Assembly: GCF_000379525.1 (NCBI RefSeq)
Contig: NZ_KB902517.1
Coordinates: forward strand, 1 to 54,573
DNA: 54,573 nt
DNA from: Lamprocystis purpurea DSM 4197
GTDB taxonomy: Bacteria > Pseudomonadota > Gammaproteobacteria > Chromatiales > Chromatiaceae
Direction: 5' to 3'
Positions 37,461 to 46,100 of the stretch are shown in pieces (the stretch's first letter is position 1; each line of letters begins with the position of its first letter). A model generated the notes under the pieces. The model made no database searches and was not told the origin of the DNA. It saw only the letters and a list, made by a program, of their open reading frames with translations. A program made the position numbers and the translations under genes.

Positions 37461-39242
37461 CTACAGAATCAATGGATAATCGGCGATGCCGGGGTTGCCC
37501 TTCACACCTTTCAGCTTGGGTGTATTGAGCCGACCGATCTTGACCGTCTTGATGTCCCGCAGGTAGGTGGCGACCGTGTCCCAGATCGGCTCGCCGGGTG
37601 ATTGACTGCCGACGGTCGCCCAGCCGGCGACCACGTACTGCTTGTCGGCCTCGATCCTGGTGCCGTCGTTCAACTGCATCTCGGTGATGCGGTTGCCCAT
37701 GGTCGCACCGGGTTCGCACACATAGTCCAGGCCGCCGACCCGCACCATGTCCCCGCCCTGCTGCACATAGGGATCGGGGTTGAAGAGGTTGTCGCAGACA
37801 TCTTCGAGGATGGCCTTGATCTCGGTGCCGGACATCTCCCGGCGATAGGTCTCCGGATACGTGATACAGGTCTGATCCATGACGTTGTCCATCGTGATGG
37901 TCTGGCCCGGCAGCACCGTGGTGCCCCAGCGGAAGCCGGGGGAGAGGCTGATCTGCGCGTCCTTGACCTTGATCAGCGCATCGCAGATGACCTGATCGAA
38001 GGTCCCGTTGAAGTTGCCGCGGCGGAACAGGGTCTGCTCGGCGACCGCCAACTTTTCGGCGAGCTTGTCCTGATAGGGCGCACGCACGCCCGCGACGTAT
38101 TTCACCATCTCCGGATCGGGCTTGATGAGGTTGGAGAAGACCGGAAGCAGGCGGTAGCGATAGTCGCGCAGCTTGCCGTCCTTCACGTCCAGGTCCATGA
38201 CGCCAAGGAATTTGCCGTTGGAGCCGGCGTTGGTGACCAGCGTCTTGCCGCCCTTGTTTTCGACCAGAGTCGGCGCCGGGATGCCGTCGTGGGTATGGCC
38301 GCCGAAAATGCAGTCGATACCGCTGACCCGGGAGGCCATCTTCAGATCGACATCCATGCCGTTATGGGAGAGGACCACGACCAGATCCGGTTTCTCCGAC
38401 GCGCGTACCTTATCGACGATCTCCTGCATCCGCCCGTCCTCGATCCCGAAGGTCCAGTCCGGGATGAAGCGCTGGGGGTTGGCGATAGGGGTGTAGGGGA
38501 ACGCCTGACCGATGACGGCCACCCGCACCCCGCCGACCGGTTTGATGACATAGGGCTTGAAGGCCAGGCCCGAGTCTTCGTTGAAGCCGGGAAAGTCAGC
38601 GAACCGGTAGTCGAACAGCGCTTCCTCCCGGACCTGGACATTCTGCGCCACGAAGTCGCCCTTGAACGCCTCGATGTTGCGGATGACCTCGGTATCCTCG
38701 TAGGTGAACTCCCAATGGCCGGTCATCACGTCGACCCCGAGCAGATTGCAGGCGCCGACCATATCCTGCCCGCGCGTCCAATAGGCGGTGCCGGAGCCCT
38801 GCCAGGTGTCGCCGCCATCCAGTAACAGGCTGTTGCCGTCGCCGCGCTCGCTGCGCAGGCGGTCAACCAGGGTTTTCAACTGCGCAAAGCCGCCGACCGC
38901 CCCGAACTTCGCGGCGCCCTTGTCGAAATCGAGGAAGGTAAAGGCGTGGGCCTCGATCCCGCCCGGCTGCACCTTGAACTGTTTGAGAAACGCCTTGCCG
39001 ACCAGATGCGGTGCCTTGCCCAGCGCGGCACCAAGCCCCAGGTTGACGTTCGGCTCACGGAACCAGATCGGATTGAGCTGGGCGTGGGTATCGGTGATGT
39101 GCAGCAGCGTGCAGTTGCCGAACTTGGGGACCTCATAGAGGTCGCCGGGCTGGCGCGCGGCGGCAAAGACCGAGCTGGGCAGCATCCCGGCCGCACCGGC
39201 CAAGCCCATGAGTCTCATGAATTCGCGACGGGAGATAGACAT
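37461..39242 (-). CDS. soxB: Thiosulfohydrolase SoxB
   Basis: The 593-residue protein starts at ATG 39240-39242 behind GGAGG, giving MSISRREFMRLMGLAGAAG, a Tat signal for export to the periplasm. It is a dimanganese 5'-nucleotidase-family enzyme that hydrolyses SoxY-bound S-sulfonate to release sulfate. Visible metal motifs: LLHITDTHAQL (Asp51, His53), LLLDGGDTWQGSG, GHWEFTY, VLSHNGMDVDL and FGGHTHDGIP. The C-terminal nucleotidase-type domain contains GNFNGTFDQVICDAL and DPYVQQGGDMVRVGG. Length and motifs are normal. It is divergent from soxX across a 276-bp regulatory region. Confidence 0.97.
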   Translation of the reverse strand: MSISRREFMRLMGLAGAAGMLPSSVFAAARQPGDLYEVPKFGNCTLLHITDTHAQLNPIWFREPNVNLGLGAALGKAPHLVGKAFLKQFKVQPGGIEAHAFTFLDFDKGAAKFGAVGGFAQLKTLVDRLRSERGDGNSLLLDGGDTWQGSGTAYWTRGQDMVGACNLLGVDVMTGHWEFTYEDTEVIRNIEAFKGDFVAQNVQVREEALFDYRFADFPGFNEDSGLAFKPYVIKPVGGVRVAVIGQAFPYTPIANPQRFIPDWTFGIEDGRMQEIVDKVRASEKPDLVVVLSHNGMDVDLKMASRVSGIDCIFGGHTHDGIPAPTLVENKGGKTLVTNAGSNGKFLGVMDLDVKDGKLRDYRYRLLPVFSNLIKPDPEMVKYVAGVRAPYQDKLAEKLAVAEQTLFRRGNFNGTFDQVICDALIKVKDAQISLSPGFRWGTTVLPGQTITMDNVMDQTCITYPETYRREMSGTEIKAILEDVCDNLFNPDPYVQQGGDMVRVGGLDYVCEPGATMGNRITEMQLNDGTRIEADKQYVVAGWATVGSQSPGEPIWDTVATYLRDIKTVKIGRLNTPKLKGVKGNPGIADYPLIL

Positions 39243-39389
39243 GGCGATAATCCTCCAGCGAGTACAGTTGGCGACGACCCAAGGGCAGTCGGGGCGCGAT
39301 GGTCGACCGCGTAGGCCCGTCGGCGAGCGGCGGGTGCCATTACCGGTCGCAAGTGTTAGCATCAGCCGCACACGCGGGTGCGTGGGCGC

Positions 39390-39418
39390 GGTTCCGATCC
39401 GACAGGTTCCGATCCGAC
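39390..39418. promoter_or_regulatory. Direct repeat in soxB-soxX intergenic region (possible operator)
   Basis: GGTTCCGATCCGAC occurs twice back to back, at 39390-39403 and 39405-39418, a 15-bp period that puts both on roughly the same DNA face after 1.5 turns. It is the clearest repeated signal in the 39243-39518 region that must control both transcription units. The identity of any binding regulator is unknown. Confidence 0.45.
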
Positions 39419-39518
39419 CAGGCGTGCGGTGCGGCGAAGAATCGCATGATCGGGGACCGGCAGCCAGTGCCGCCCCGTCACGCGCAACAACAAAGATCCA
39501 GATCAGGAGGTTCCAACC

Positions 39519-39902
39519 ATGAAGTTCCCCTCGATATCCCGGCGGCGGGCACCGGCGCTCATCCTGGGTGCCCTGGCCATCACCGCCGTCGGTGTGGCGT
39601 CCGAGATGCCCAAGATCGACCTCACGAGCGGCGACCCGGCCGCCGGTAAGGCGATCGCCATGGATCGCTCCAAGGGCAATTGTATCGCCTGTCATCTGAT
39701 CATCGGCGGCGAGAGTCCGGGCGCCATCGGCCCGGCGCTGATCGCCATGCAGACGCGCTACCCCACCAAGGAGGCGCTGGCCATCCAGATCTGGGACGCG
39801 ACCGTCAAGACCCCGGAGGCCGCCATGCCGCCGTTCGGCCGGCACGCGATCCTCTCCCAGCAGGAACTGGCCGACGTCGTGGCCTATGTCTGGACCCTGT
39901 GA
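39519..39902 (+). CDS. soxX: SoxX, monoheme c-type cytochrome subunit of SoxXA
   Basis: The 127-residue protein starts at ATG 39519 behind AGGAGG. A hydrophobic N-terminal signal (about 28 residues, ending GVAS) exports it to the periplasm. Heme c binds at CIACH (Cys55, Cys58, His59), and MPPFGRHAILSQQELADVVAYVWTL is the typical c-type ending with a methionine ligand. With SoxA it forms the complex that conjugates thiosulfate to the SoxY cysteine. It begins the rightward soxXAKL run. Confidence 0.96.
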   Translation: MKFPSISRRRAPALILGALAITAVGVASEMPKIDLTSGDPAAGKAIAMDRSKGNCIACHLIIGGESPGAIGPALIAMQTRYPTKEALAIQIWDATVKTPEAAMPPFGRHAILSQQELADVVAYVWTL

Positions 39903-39928
39903 GCGCGCATTACCGGAGGCACTCCCGC

Positions 39929-40771
39929 ATGAAGAAAACCCACCTGATGTTGACCGCCCTCGGTCTGGTGTGCGCCCTGGGCTCACCGCTGTCGGTCGCC
40001 GGCACCCCGCAAGAAGACCAGGCCGTCTTCCAGAATTATTTCAAGCAGCGCTTCCCGCACGTCCCCATCGACGATTTCAAGAACGGCGCCTATGCGCTCG
40101 ACCCGGTGGGCCGCGAGAACTGGGAGGCCATCGAAGAGTTCCCGCCCTATGAGGCCGCCATCGATAACGGCAAGACCCTGTGGGCGACCCCCTTCGCCAA
40201 CGGCAAGACCTACGCGGACTGCTTCCCGGACGGTCCGGGCATCGCCGGCAAATTCCCCCACTGGGACAAGGAGCGAGGCATGGTGGTCACCCTGCCGCTA
40301 CTGGTGAATGAATGCCGGGTGGCCAATGGCGAGAAGCCCTATGGCTACTTTCTCGGACCGCTGGCGGAAATCAATGCCTATATGGCCTTCGAGTCCCGTG
40401 GTCAGATCATCAACGTCGAGATCCCGGCCGACGACCCGCGCGCCCTGGCGGCTTACGAGAAGGGCAAGGAGTTTTACTTCGCCCGCCGCGGCCAGTTCAA
40501 TTTCTCCTGTGCCCACTGTCACATGGGGAATTCGGGCTCCACCCTGCGCACGGAGATCCTGAGCCCGGCCCTCGGTCACACTACCCACTTCCCGGTCTAT
40601 CGCTCGAAGTGGGGCGAGATCGCCACCCTGCACCGGCGTTACAAGGGCTGCAACGAGCAAGTCCGGGCCAAGGCATTCGAAGGACAAAGTGAGGAGTACC
40701 GCAACCTGGAGTATTTCATGAGTTACATGGACAACGGTCTCGAACTCAACGGCCCCGGTGCCCGCAAGTAG
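39929..40771 (+). CDS. soxA: SoxA, catalytic subunit of SoxXA
   Basis: The 280-residue protein starts at ATG 39929 with GGAGG upstream, 26 bases after soxX. The signal peptide ends near LSVAG. One heme site is present, CAHCH (Cys194, Cys197, His198). The position of the extra N-terminal heme of diheme SoxA proteins instead has Cys98 (YADCFPDG) and Cys129 (VNECR), consistent with the disulfide of the monoheme form. The active-site cysteine is Cys241 in RRYKGCNEQVRA. It conjugates thiosulfate to SoxYZ with SoxX. Confidence 0.96.
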   Translation: MKKTHLMLTALGLVCALGSPLSVAGTPQEDQAVFQNYFKQRFPHVPIDDFKNGAYALDPVGRENWEAIEEFPPYEAAIDNGKTLWATPFANGKTYADCFPDGPGIAGKFPHWDKERGMVVTLPLLVNECRVANGEKPYGYFLGPLAEINAYMAFESRGQIINVEIPADDPRALAAYEKGKEFYFARRGQFNFSCAHCHMGNSGSTLRTEILSPALGHTTHFPVYRSKWGEIATLHRRYKGCNEQVRAKAFEGQSEEYRNLEYFMSYMDNGLELNGPGARK

Positions 40772-41005
40772 CGTCCGCGACGGCTTCGGTCAGCGGGCCG
40801 CGGCAAACCGGCCGGTCGGACGGCCAACGCCGACCGACGGACTGCACGGTTGCGCGTCCGCAATGATGATCGACGCCGACCGCGCGGTGACGCTGCCGAT
40901 TGATTGGCGCAAGACATAAAGACCCATGCTCGATGAATCCCCGCCTCCGGGTGACGCCGACGCAGCCGCGCGCATCCGTGAGGCCAGACGAGGAGTAACC
41001 AAGAG

Positions 41006-41629
41006 ATGAAGATACGCAGTCTTTCCGCGGGCGCACTGGCCGCCGCCCTGTTGCTGGCCGTGCCGGCGACGAGCCTGTGGGCCGCCCATCGGGCCGACGC
41101 GCAGCAGGCCATCGCGCAAGCCTTGAGCGCCCGCGAGAAGGTGTTGGCCGCCGGCCTGGCCAGTGAGACCGCCGCACTGATCGAGGAGGCGCAAGACCTG
41201 ATTCCGTCACGTCAGTACACCAAGGCGGTCGAGCTTGCCGAGCGGGCGCGCAAGCAGGACGAGTACGCCTTGTCCCAGGCCGCCGCCGCCAAACCAGCCG
41301 CGGCGGCGGCACCCGCGTCAACGACCGCCGCGCCGGCGGCGGCACCCGCCGCGCCTGCAGCCGCCGCCGTCACCAACAAGTTTAGTGCGGCCGAGGCCGA
41401 GACGGCGATTGCCGCGGCCGAGGCGGCCCGCAAGAAAGCCGACGCGGTCGGCGGGGAATGGCGCGACACCGCGAAAATGATCAAGGATGCCGGGGAACAG
41501 TTGAAATCCGGCCAATTCGACGCGGCGGTCAAGCTGGCGAACAAGGCCAAACAACAAGGCGAACTCGGCTATGCGCAGGCGATCAGCCAGAAAGGCGCCA
41601 CCTTCCCCTCCTATGTGCACGCCAAGTAA
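41006..41629 (+). CDS. soxK: SoxK (SoxXA-binding protein) with internal duplication
   Basis: The 207-residue protein starts at ATG 41006 and has a signal peptide (LLLAVPATSLWAA). The C-terminal half (AETAIAAAEAARKKADAVGGEWRDT ... FDAAVKLANKAKQQGELGYAQA) matches the small SoxXA-binding protein SoxK, which raises SoxXA activity. The N-terminal half (ADAQQAIAQALSAREKVLA ... YTKAVELAERARKQDEYALSQA) is a divergent copy of the same helical unit. The two are joined by an Ala/Pro-rich linker (about 100-122). Typical SoxK has a single unit. The 234-bp gap after soxA has no recognised gene. Confidence 0.9.
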   Translation: MKIRSLSAGALAAALLLAVPATSLWAAHRADAQQAIAQALSAREKVLAAGLASETAALIEEAQDLIPSRQYTKAVELAERARKQDEYALSQAAAAKPAAAAAPASTTAAPAAAPAAPAAAAVTNKFSAAEAETAIAAAEAARKKADAVGGEWRDTAKMIKDAGEQLKSGQFDAAVKLANKAKQQGELGYAQAISQKGATFPSYVHAK

Positions 41630-41723
41630 TGCGATGGCGAGCGCACCACCCGCCGGCCCGGCGGTCGCGCCGCTGATCGCGTGCACCCTCATTCGCTTAT
41701 GCTCCCGATGGAGGCTTCCTGAG

Positions 41724-42392
41724 ATGAATCGCTCTGCCGTCTTTGCCATCGCCCTTCTGTCCGCGTTCGCTGCTATTCAGCCCGCGGCGGCAGAGGGCAA
41801 TAAGATCACTCCCAAGCTCGACTCGGTGCAGGTGATGCACAACGGACAGCCGGTCACGGTCCAGCGTGGACATGACCCCGCGGCCCACCTGCCGGCAATC
41901 TTTCAGAAGACCGATCGCGGCTGCCCGCCCTTCTGCGTCCAGCCAATGGTGGCGGTTCCCGGAGTCGAGACCGTCGGCGAACTGGAACTGCTCGCCTATC
42001 TCCAGCGCGTCGGTCAAGGCGACGAGAGTATCCTGGTGGTCGATTCGCGCACGCCGGATTGGGTGATGCGCGGTACCATTCCTGGTTCAGTCAATATTCC
42101 CTGGAACAAGATCAATATCGACACCAACGGCACCTTCGAGACCCCGGGCGAAGCCGAGAGCTTCAAGCACATCCTGGCCGACGAGTTCGGCGCCACCCTG
42201 GGCGAGGGGGGCAAATGGTCATTCGGCGACGCCAAGACGCTGGTGCTCTTCTGCAACGGCATCTGGTGCCCGCAATCCACCGCCAACCTGCAGACCCTGG
42301 TCAAATACGGCTATCCGGTCGAGAAGCTCAAGTGGTACCGCGGCGGGATGCAGGATTGGGTGAGTGTCGGATTGACCAGCGTCAAGCCGTGA
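41724..42392 (+). CDS. soxL: SoxL, periplasmic rhodanese-family sulfurtransferase
   Basis: The 222-residue protein starts at ATG 41724 behind GGAGG and has a signal peptide ending AAAEG. The rhodanese fold is seen in ILVVDSRTPDWVMRGTIPGSVNIPWNKI, and the active-site loop LFCNGIWCPQS carries Cys177 and a second Cys182. It lies last in soxXAKL. In such clusters SoxL is thought to handle sulfane sulfur from SoxYZ; this is from family context. A hairpin (42411-42431) follows shortly after the stop. Confidence 0.93.
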   Translation: MNRSAVFAIALLSAFAAIQPAAAEGNKITPKLDSVQVMHNGQPVTVQRGHDPAAHLPAIFQKTDRGCPPFCVQPMVAVPGVETVGELELLAYLQRVGQGDESILVVDSRTPDWVMRGTIPGSVNIPWNKINIDTNGTFETPGEAESFKHILADEFGATLGEGGKWSFGDAKTLVLFCNGIWCPQSTANLQTLVKYGYPVEKLKWYRGGMQDWVSVGLTSVKP

Positions 42393-42410
42393 GCACTGGG
42401 TTGCGCTTTG

Positions 42411-42431
42411 TGACACCGCGCTGCGGTGTCA
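42411..42431 (+). terminator. Hairpin after soxL, possible operon end
   Basis: TGACACCGC (42411-42419) and GCGGTGTCA (42423-42431) form a perfect 9-bp stem with a 3-nt loop, 18 bp past the soxL stop. There is no T-tract, so termination without a factor is doubtful. Confidence 0.4.
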
Positions 42432-42466
42432 CGCACCGGCCTTGATCGTAATCCCGGCCAGCGGCG

Positions 42467-42523
42467 TGCGTAGTCAGGGCTTCCAGCCCTGACAGCGCCA
42501 GGCCAGGATGGCCTGACTACGCA
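42467..42523. repeat. Palindromic intergenic repeat before waaA
   Basis: TGCGTAGTCAGG (42467-42478) is exactly inverted as CCTGACTACGCA (42512-42523). Inside are the nested palindromes AGGGCTTCCAGCCCT and CAGGCCAGGATGGCCTG. It is a REP-like element within the 287-bp soxL-waaA gap. Confidence 0.75.
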
Positions 42524-42679
42524 CCCGGCGAGCCCAGGTGGCCGAAATCTTGATCGAGGCCCACGCGCCGGTAGCCGGAATGTTAACCGCCAGGGCTGAG
42601 GTCCTGACTGCATCGCGTTCTCGAACCAGGGAGCGCCGATATCGATCAACGACCCGGCGTTTCTCAGGACTCCGCGCCC

Positions 42680-43993
42680 ATGACCCTGCAACTCTACACC
42701 CTGATCCTGCGCCTGCTGCTGCCGGCGGCGTTGCTGCGGCTCTATTGGCGCAGCCTCAAGGCCCCGGCGTATCGGCACCGGATCAGCGAGCGCCTGGCGC
42801 TTGATCAGCCCGCGGCGCCGCCCGCGGCAGTCTGGGTCCATGCGGTCTCGGTGGGCGAGGTCCAGGCCGCGCAGCCGCTGATCAAGCACCTGCTGAGCCG
42901 GGACCCGCCCCTGGCGGTGCTGGTGACCACGACGACCCCGACCGGTGCGGCCAGGGTGCAGGACCTGTTCGGCGCGGCCGTGACCCACCGCTATACCCCC
43001 TACGATCTGCCGGAGGTGATCGCGCGGTTCCTGGACCGGGTCGAGCCGCGTCTGCTGATCGTCATGGAGACCGAGATCTGGCCCAACACCCTGGCGGCCT
43101 GCGCTGCCCGCGGGATTCCGACGGTGCTGGCCAATGCGCGGCTGTCCGCCCGTTCGGCACGCGGCTACGCCCGACTCGCGCGGCTGACGCGGGACACCCT
43201 GGAGCGGTTCACGCTGATCGCGGCGCAGACCGAGGCGGACGCGCGGCGTTTCCGCGACCTGGGTGCCGCGGCGCAACGGGTCGTCGTCACCGGCAGCATC
43301 AAGTTCGATCTACGTCCGGCGGCGAGCCTGCAAGATCAGTCCGAGGCGATGCGCCGGAGTTGGGGTGGGGGTGTCGCCGATCGCCCGGTCTGGGTCGCCG
43401 CGAGCACCCACGAGGGCGAGGAGGAACTCATGCTCGCGGCGCACAGGCAGATCCGTGCGCATGTCCCCGCGGTCCTGCTGGTACTGGTGCCGCGTCACCC
43501 CGAGCGATTCGAGCGGGTGGCCGGGCTGATCCAACGCGCCGGTTTCCCACTGACGCGGCGCAGCGCCCGCGTGCCCTGCCCGCCGGAGACGGCGGTCTTC
43601 CTGGGCGACAGCATGGGGGAACTCCCGATCTTCCTGGCCGCCGCCGATGCTGCCTTTATCGGCGGGAGCCTGGTCCCGACCGGAGGTCACAATCCACTGG
43701 AAGCCGCCGCGGTCGGGGTGCCGGTGGCCATCGGTCCGGCCGTCTTCAACTTTGCGGCGATCACTGAATTGCTGGTCACTGAAGGTGCCGCGGTGCAGGT
43801 GGCCAACGCGCCGGCCCTGGCCGCGATCATGATCGATTGGTTGACTGATGCGTCACTGCGCGCCGACATCGGCGAGCACGGCCGACGGGTGGTTGAGGCC
43901 AACCGCGGCGCCTTGCAGCGGTTGCTCGGGCTGATCGAGGGGCTGCTGTCGATGCCCGATGATACGTGCGTCGAACGCAATCACCGTCTGTAG
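42680..43993 (+). CDS. waaA: 3-deoxy-D-manno-octulosonate (Kdo) transferase
   Basis: The 437-residue protein starts at ATG 42680 (MTLQLYTLILRLLLPAALL, a membrane-associated N-terminal helix). WVHAVSVGEVQAAQPLI, VTTTTPTGA, LIVMETEIWPNTL, ANARLSARSARGY and VVVTGSIKFDL are the conserved blocks of GT30 Kdo transferases. The C-terminal half has GDSMGELPIFLAAADAAFIGGSLVPTGGHNPLEAAAVGVPVAIGP. It transfers Kdo from CMP-Kdo to lipid IVA at the inner membrane, a core step in lipopolysaccharide assembly, and confirms a Gram-negative host. Its length is normal. Confidence 0.95.
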   Translation: MTLQLYTLILRLLLPAALLRLYWRSLKAPAYRHRISERLALDQPAAPPAAVWVHAVSVGEVQAAQPLIKHLLSRDPPLAVLVTTTTPTGAARVQDLFGAAVTHRYTPYDLPEVIARFLDRVEPRLLIVMETEIWPNTLAACAARGIPTVLANARLSARSARGYARLARLTRDTLERFTLIAAQTEADARRFRDLGAAAQRVVVTGSIKFDLRPAASLQDQSEAMRRSWGGGVADRPVWVAASTHEGEEELMLAAHRQIRAHVPAVLLVLVPRHPERFERVAGLIQRAGFPLTRRSARVPCPPETAVFLGDSMGELPIFLAAADAAFIGGSLVPTGGHNPLEAAAVGVPVAIGPAVFNFAAITELLVTEGAAVQVANAPALAAIMIDWLTDASLRADIGEHGRRVVEANRGALQRLLGLIEGLLSMPDDTCVERNHRL

Positions 43994-44042
43994 GGGCGGG
44001 TTTCAAACCCGCCCCTACAGCGGGTTTCAAACCCGCCCCTAC
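43990..44042. repeat. Palindromic repeat (GTAGGGGCGGGTTT type), one and a half copies
   Basis: GTAGGGGCGGGTTT (43990-44003) and AAACCCGCCCCTAC (44005-44018) are perfect inverted partners around one base. CGGGTTTCAAACCCGCCCCTAC repeats the right half at 44021-44042. It overlaps the last bases of waaA and lies between it and the convergent hydrolase gene, where it could end both transcripts. Confidence 0.8.
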
Positions 44043-44062
44043 GCCAAGGCCCGGTCTGGATA

Positions 44063-44647
44063 TCAGGTATTCCTGAACAGCGACCAGACCTCGCGGAAGT
44101 TGTCCTGCGTCGAGTCGCCGATCCACTCGAAGGCGACTGATTCGGCGCACAGCACCTGAATGCCGCTCGTGCGCATCCGATCCAGCACATTGGCCTTACA
44201 CACCGACTTGCGGGAGATGATGGCATCCGCCGGGACGAAGACCTGATAGCCCCAGCGCTGCAGCCCGGAGACGGTCTGGGAGATGCAGATATGGGCCTCC
44301 ATGCCGACCACGATCAACTGGCGCCGCTCCGGATGCGCCGAGATATTGCGCTCGAACCCGGTCGCGGTGCAGCAGGAGAAGGCCGTCTTCTCAGTTGGTT
44401 TGCTGTCCGGAGGCAGATTCGCACTGATCGACTCGATGATCGGACCCAGACCCTTCGAATTGTGCTGGGTGGCGATGACCGGAATGCCGAAGACCTTGGC
44501 CGCGGCGATCAGGCGATTGATGTTGGCGACGACCAGATCGAGCTCATCCATCGGCATGGCAGCGGCCAGCCGCTCCTGGGCGTCGATGATGAGCAGTTGC
44601 GAATAGTCCCGCTGACACAGGGGCATCTGGGCTTGATGAATACTCAT
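44063..44647 (-). CDS. Isochorismatase-family cysteine hydrolase
   Basis: The 194-residue protein starts at ATG 44645-44647 behind GGAGG. The cysteine-hydrolase triad is Asp22 in LLIIDAQERL, Lys87 in PTEKTAFSCC and Cys121 in VVGMEAHICISQTV. QRWGYQVFVPADAIISR completes the family pattern. Members cleave varied amide or enol-ether substrates, and the natural substrate cannot be told. The gene lies 15 bp after the Pcm-like gene in the same direction, so the two form an operon. Confidence 0.9.
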   Translation of the reverse strand: MSIHQAQMPLCQRDYSQLLIIDAQERLAAAMPMDELDLVVANINRLIAAAKVFGIPVIATQHNSKGLGPIIESISANLPPDSKPTEKTAFSCCTATGFERNISAHPERRQLIVVGMEAHICISQTVSGLQRWGYQVFVPADAIISRKSVCKANVLDRMRTSGIQVLCAESVAFEWIGDSTQDNFREVWSLFRNT

Positions 44648-44662
44648 GGGTTGTCCTCCGAC

Positions 44663-45328
44663 TCAGAATACGAAGACCGGTACTTCGGGACAATTGGCGA
44701 GGCGCGGGGCACAGGTTTCAAACAGCCCCTTGCGCGCGAAATCTCCAGTCGGCAGGCGGGTCATGAGCCAGGCTTCCATGGCCGGCGGATCGCCGAGGAT
44801 GCAGAACAGTCGCCCTCCGGCGGCGAGTTGATCCTCCAGCACCCGCAGGATCGCCGTCCGGGGAACGGAGCCGGTGACCGCAATGGCGGCGAAGGGGCCG
44901 CCCGCGGTGGGTTCGGCCAGGGCGTCCGCTTCCCGAATCGCGATCCGCTCCAGACCCAGTGATGCCAGCCGTGCGCGCGCCGCGGCGGCGAGCACGGGGT
45001 CGATCTCCAGGCTGATGACATCGGCACCGAGCAGGCTCAAACAGGCGGTCAGGTAACCGCTGCCGGTCCCGACCTCCAACACCCGCGCGCCGGGCTGCAC
45101 ATCCAGCGCCTGCAGCAAACGCCCCACGACCTTGGGGGCCAGCATGATCTGACCTTCACCGATCGGGACCTCGATGTCCGCATAGGCCAGCCCCTGGTAG
45201 GCATCCGGCACGAAGGATTCCCGCCTGAGCGCGGCCATGGCCTCCAGGACGCGATCGTCCAGCACCCCCCAGGGGCGAATCTGCTGCTGGATCATGTTAA
45301 AGCGGGCGATCTCGGTATGCGTGTCCAC
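44663..45328 (-). CDS. Protein-L-isoaspartate O-methyltransferase family protein
   Basis: The GTG at 45326-45328 is chosen because GGAGG lies seven bases upstream and the reading MDTHTEIARFNMIQQQIRPWGV matches family N-termini. The protein is 221 residues. LEAMAALRRESFVP, GEGQIMLAPKVVGRLLQAL and the SAM motif RVLEVGTGSGYLTACL are typical of Pcm-like enzymes, followed by SLEIDPVL. True Pcm repairs isoaspartyl residues by methylation. This belongs to a divergent branch in which GQTIS is replaced by GQIML, so activity on isoaspartate is uncertain. Confidence 0.88.
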   Translation of the reverse strand: MDTHTEIARFNMIQQQIRPWGVLDDRVLEAMAALRRESFVPDAYQGLAYADIEVPIGEGQIMLAPKVVGRLLQALDVQPGARVLEVGTGSGYLTACLSLLGADVISLEIDPVLAAAARARLASLGLERIAIREADALAEPTAGGPFAAIAVTGSVPRTAILRVLEDQLAAGGRLFCILGDPPAMEAWLMTRLPTGDFARKGLFETCAPRLANCPEVPVFVF

Positions 45329-45491
45329 GCTTGGGCCTCCACTGGGCTTCAGGGCAACGACTGTGCAACGGCTAAGGCTACGAACTTCTGCCCGGCGGTG
45401 CAACCTTGGAAGGCATCGGTACGCCCACGGATATGCTATGTTCCGCTCCGCCGCACCCCCCGCCGAACCCATGTGACCCGGACCTTGTTCG

Positions 45492-45887
45492 ATGCATCGC
45501 AATCCCCTGATCGCTGCCGTGCTCGTTGCCGCAACCGTCGGTATCACCCAGGCCGCGGAACAGCCCGGGCAATCACCGCCGTCACCCGCGACCCGTTCGG
45601 GGACCCTGAGCACGGGCCCAGCCGAGAGCGATCTCCGCGCCGCTTATACCAACAAGATCAACAGCATCAATGCCGGTACCGAGCAGTACCTCGGCGCCCG
45701 GGCGGCCGCGCAACTCGGCATCCGGCTGATCAAAGTCAACCTGGTCGAGTGCGACCCTTTCGAAGAGCGCTTGGATCTGTACCGGTGCACGATCGTGGTC
45801 GAGTCCGCGGTTGGTGATGCTGCCCCGGCACTCACGCGCCGGGAGGTCGTCTTGCTCAAGGAAAACGACACCTGGCGGGTCCCTTAG
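45492..45887 (+). CDS. Small exported protein of unknown function
   Basis: The 131-residue protein starts at ATG 45492. MHRNPLIAAVLVAATVGITQAAEQP is a clear signal peptide. A Pro/Ser-rich linker is followed by a folded domain with SDLRAAYTNKINSINAGTEQYLG and two cysteines (VECDPFEERLDLYRC) that could form a disulfide, ending LLKENDTWRVP. I do not recognise the family. It is divergent from the Pcm-like gene; the shared 163-bp gap has no clear promoter. Confidence 0.75.
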   Translation: MHRNPLIAAVLVAATVGITQAAEQPGQSPPSPATRSGTLSTGPAESDLRAAYTNKINSINAGTEQYLGARAAAQLGIRLIKVNLVECDPFEERLDLYRCTIVVESAVGDAAPALTRREVVLLKENDTWRVP

Positions 45888-46100
45888 CCCGGCAAGCAAG
45901 GAAAATACACTATGGCGCCGTCTGCCAATCAGCCTGGATGTCGCTTACAATCCGCCCGGCTCAGGCGGCGCGCCTGAGAGAAAAAGACACCGCCGGGTCC
46001 ATCGCGGCGATCCGCTTCATCCTTGGCGGTTTCGGCGATGGCAACCACCCGGTATCCTTAGCGTTCGATCGAAGACTTAGAATTTGGTGTGGAGTTAGCT

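Noticed and set aside
37461-42392. Incomplete sox pathway because soxYZ and soxCD are missing
   Set aside because: In Chromatiales soxYZ are commonly at another locus and soxCD is absent as a rule, so the cluster is complete for its type.
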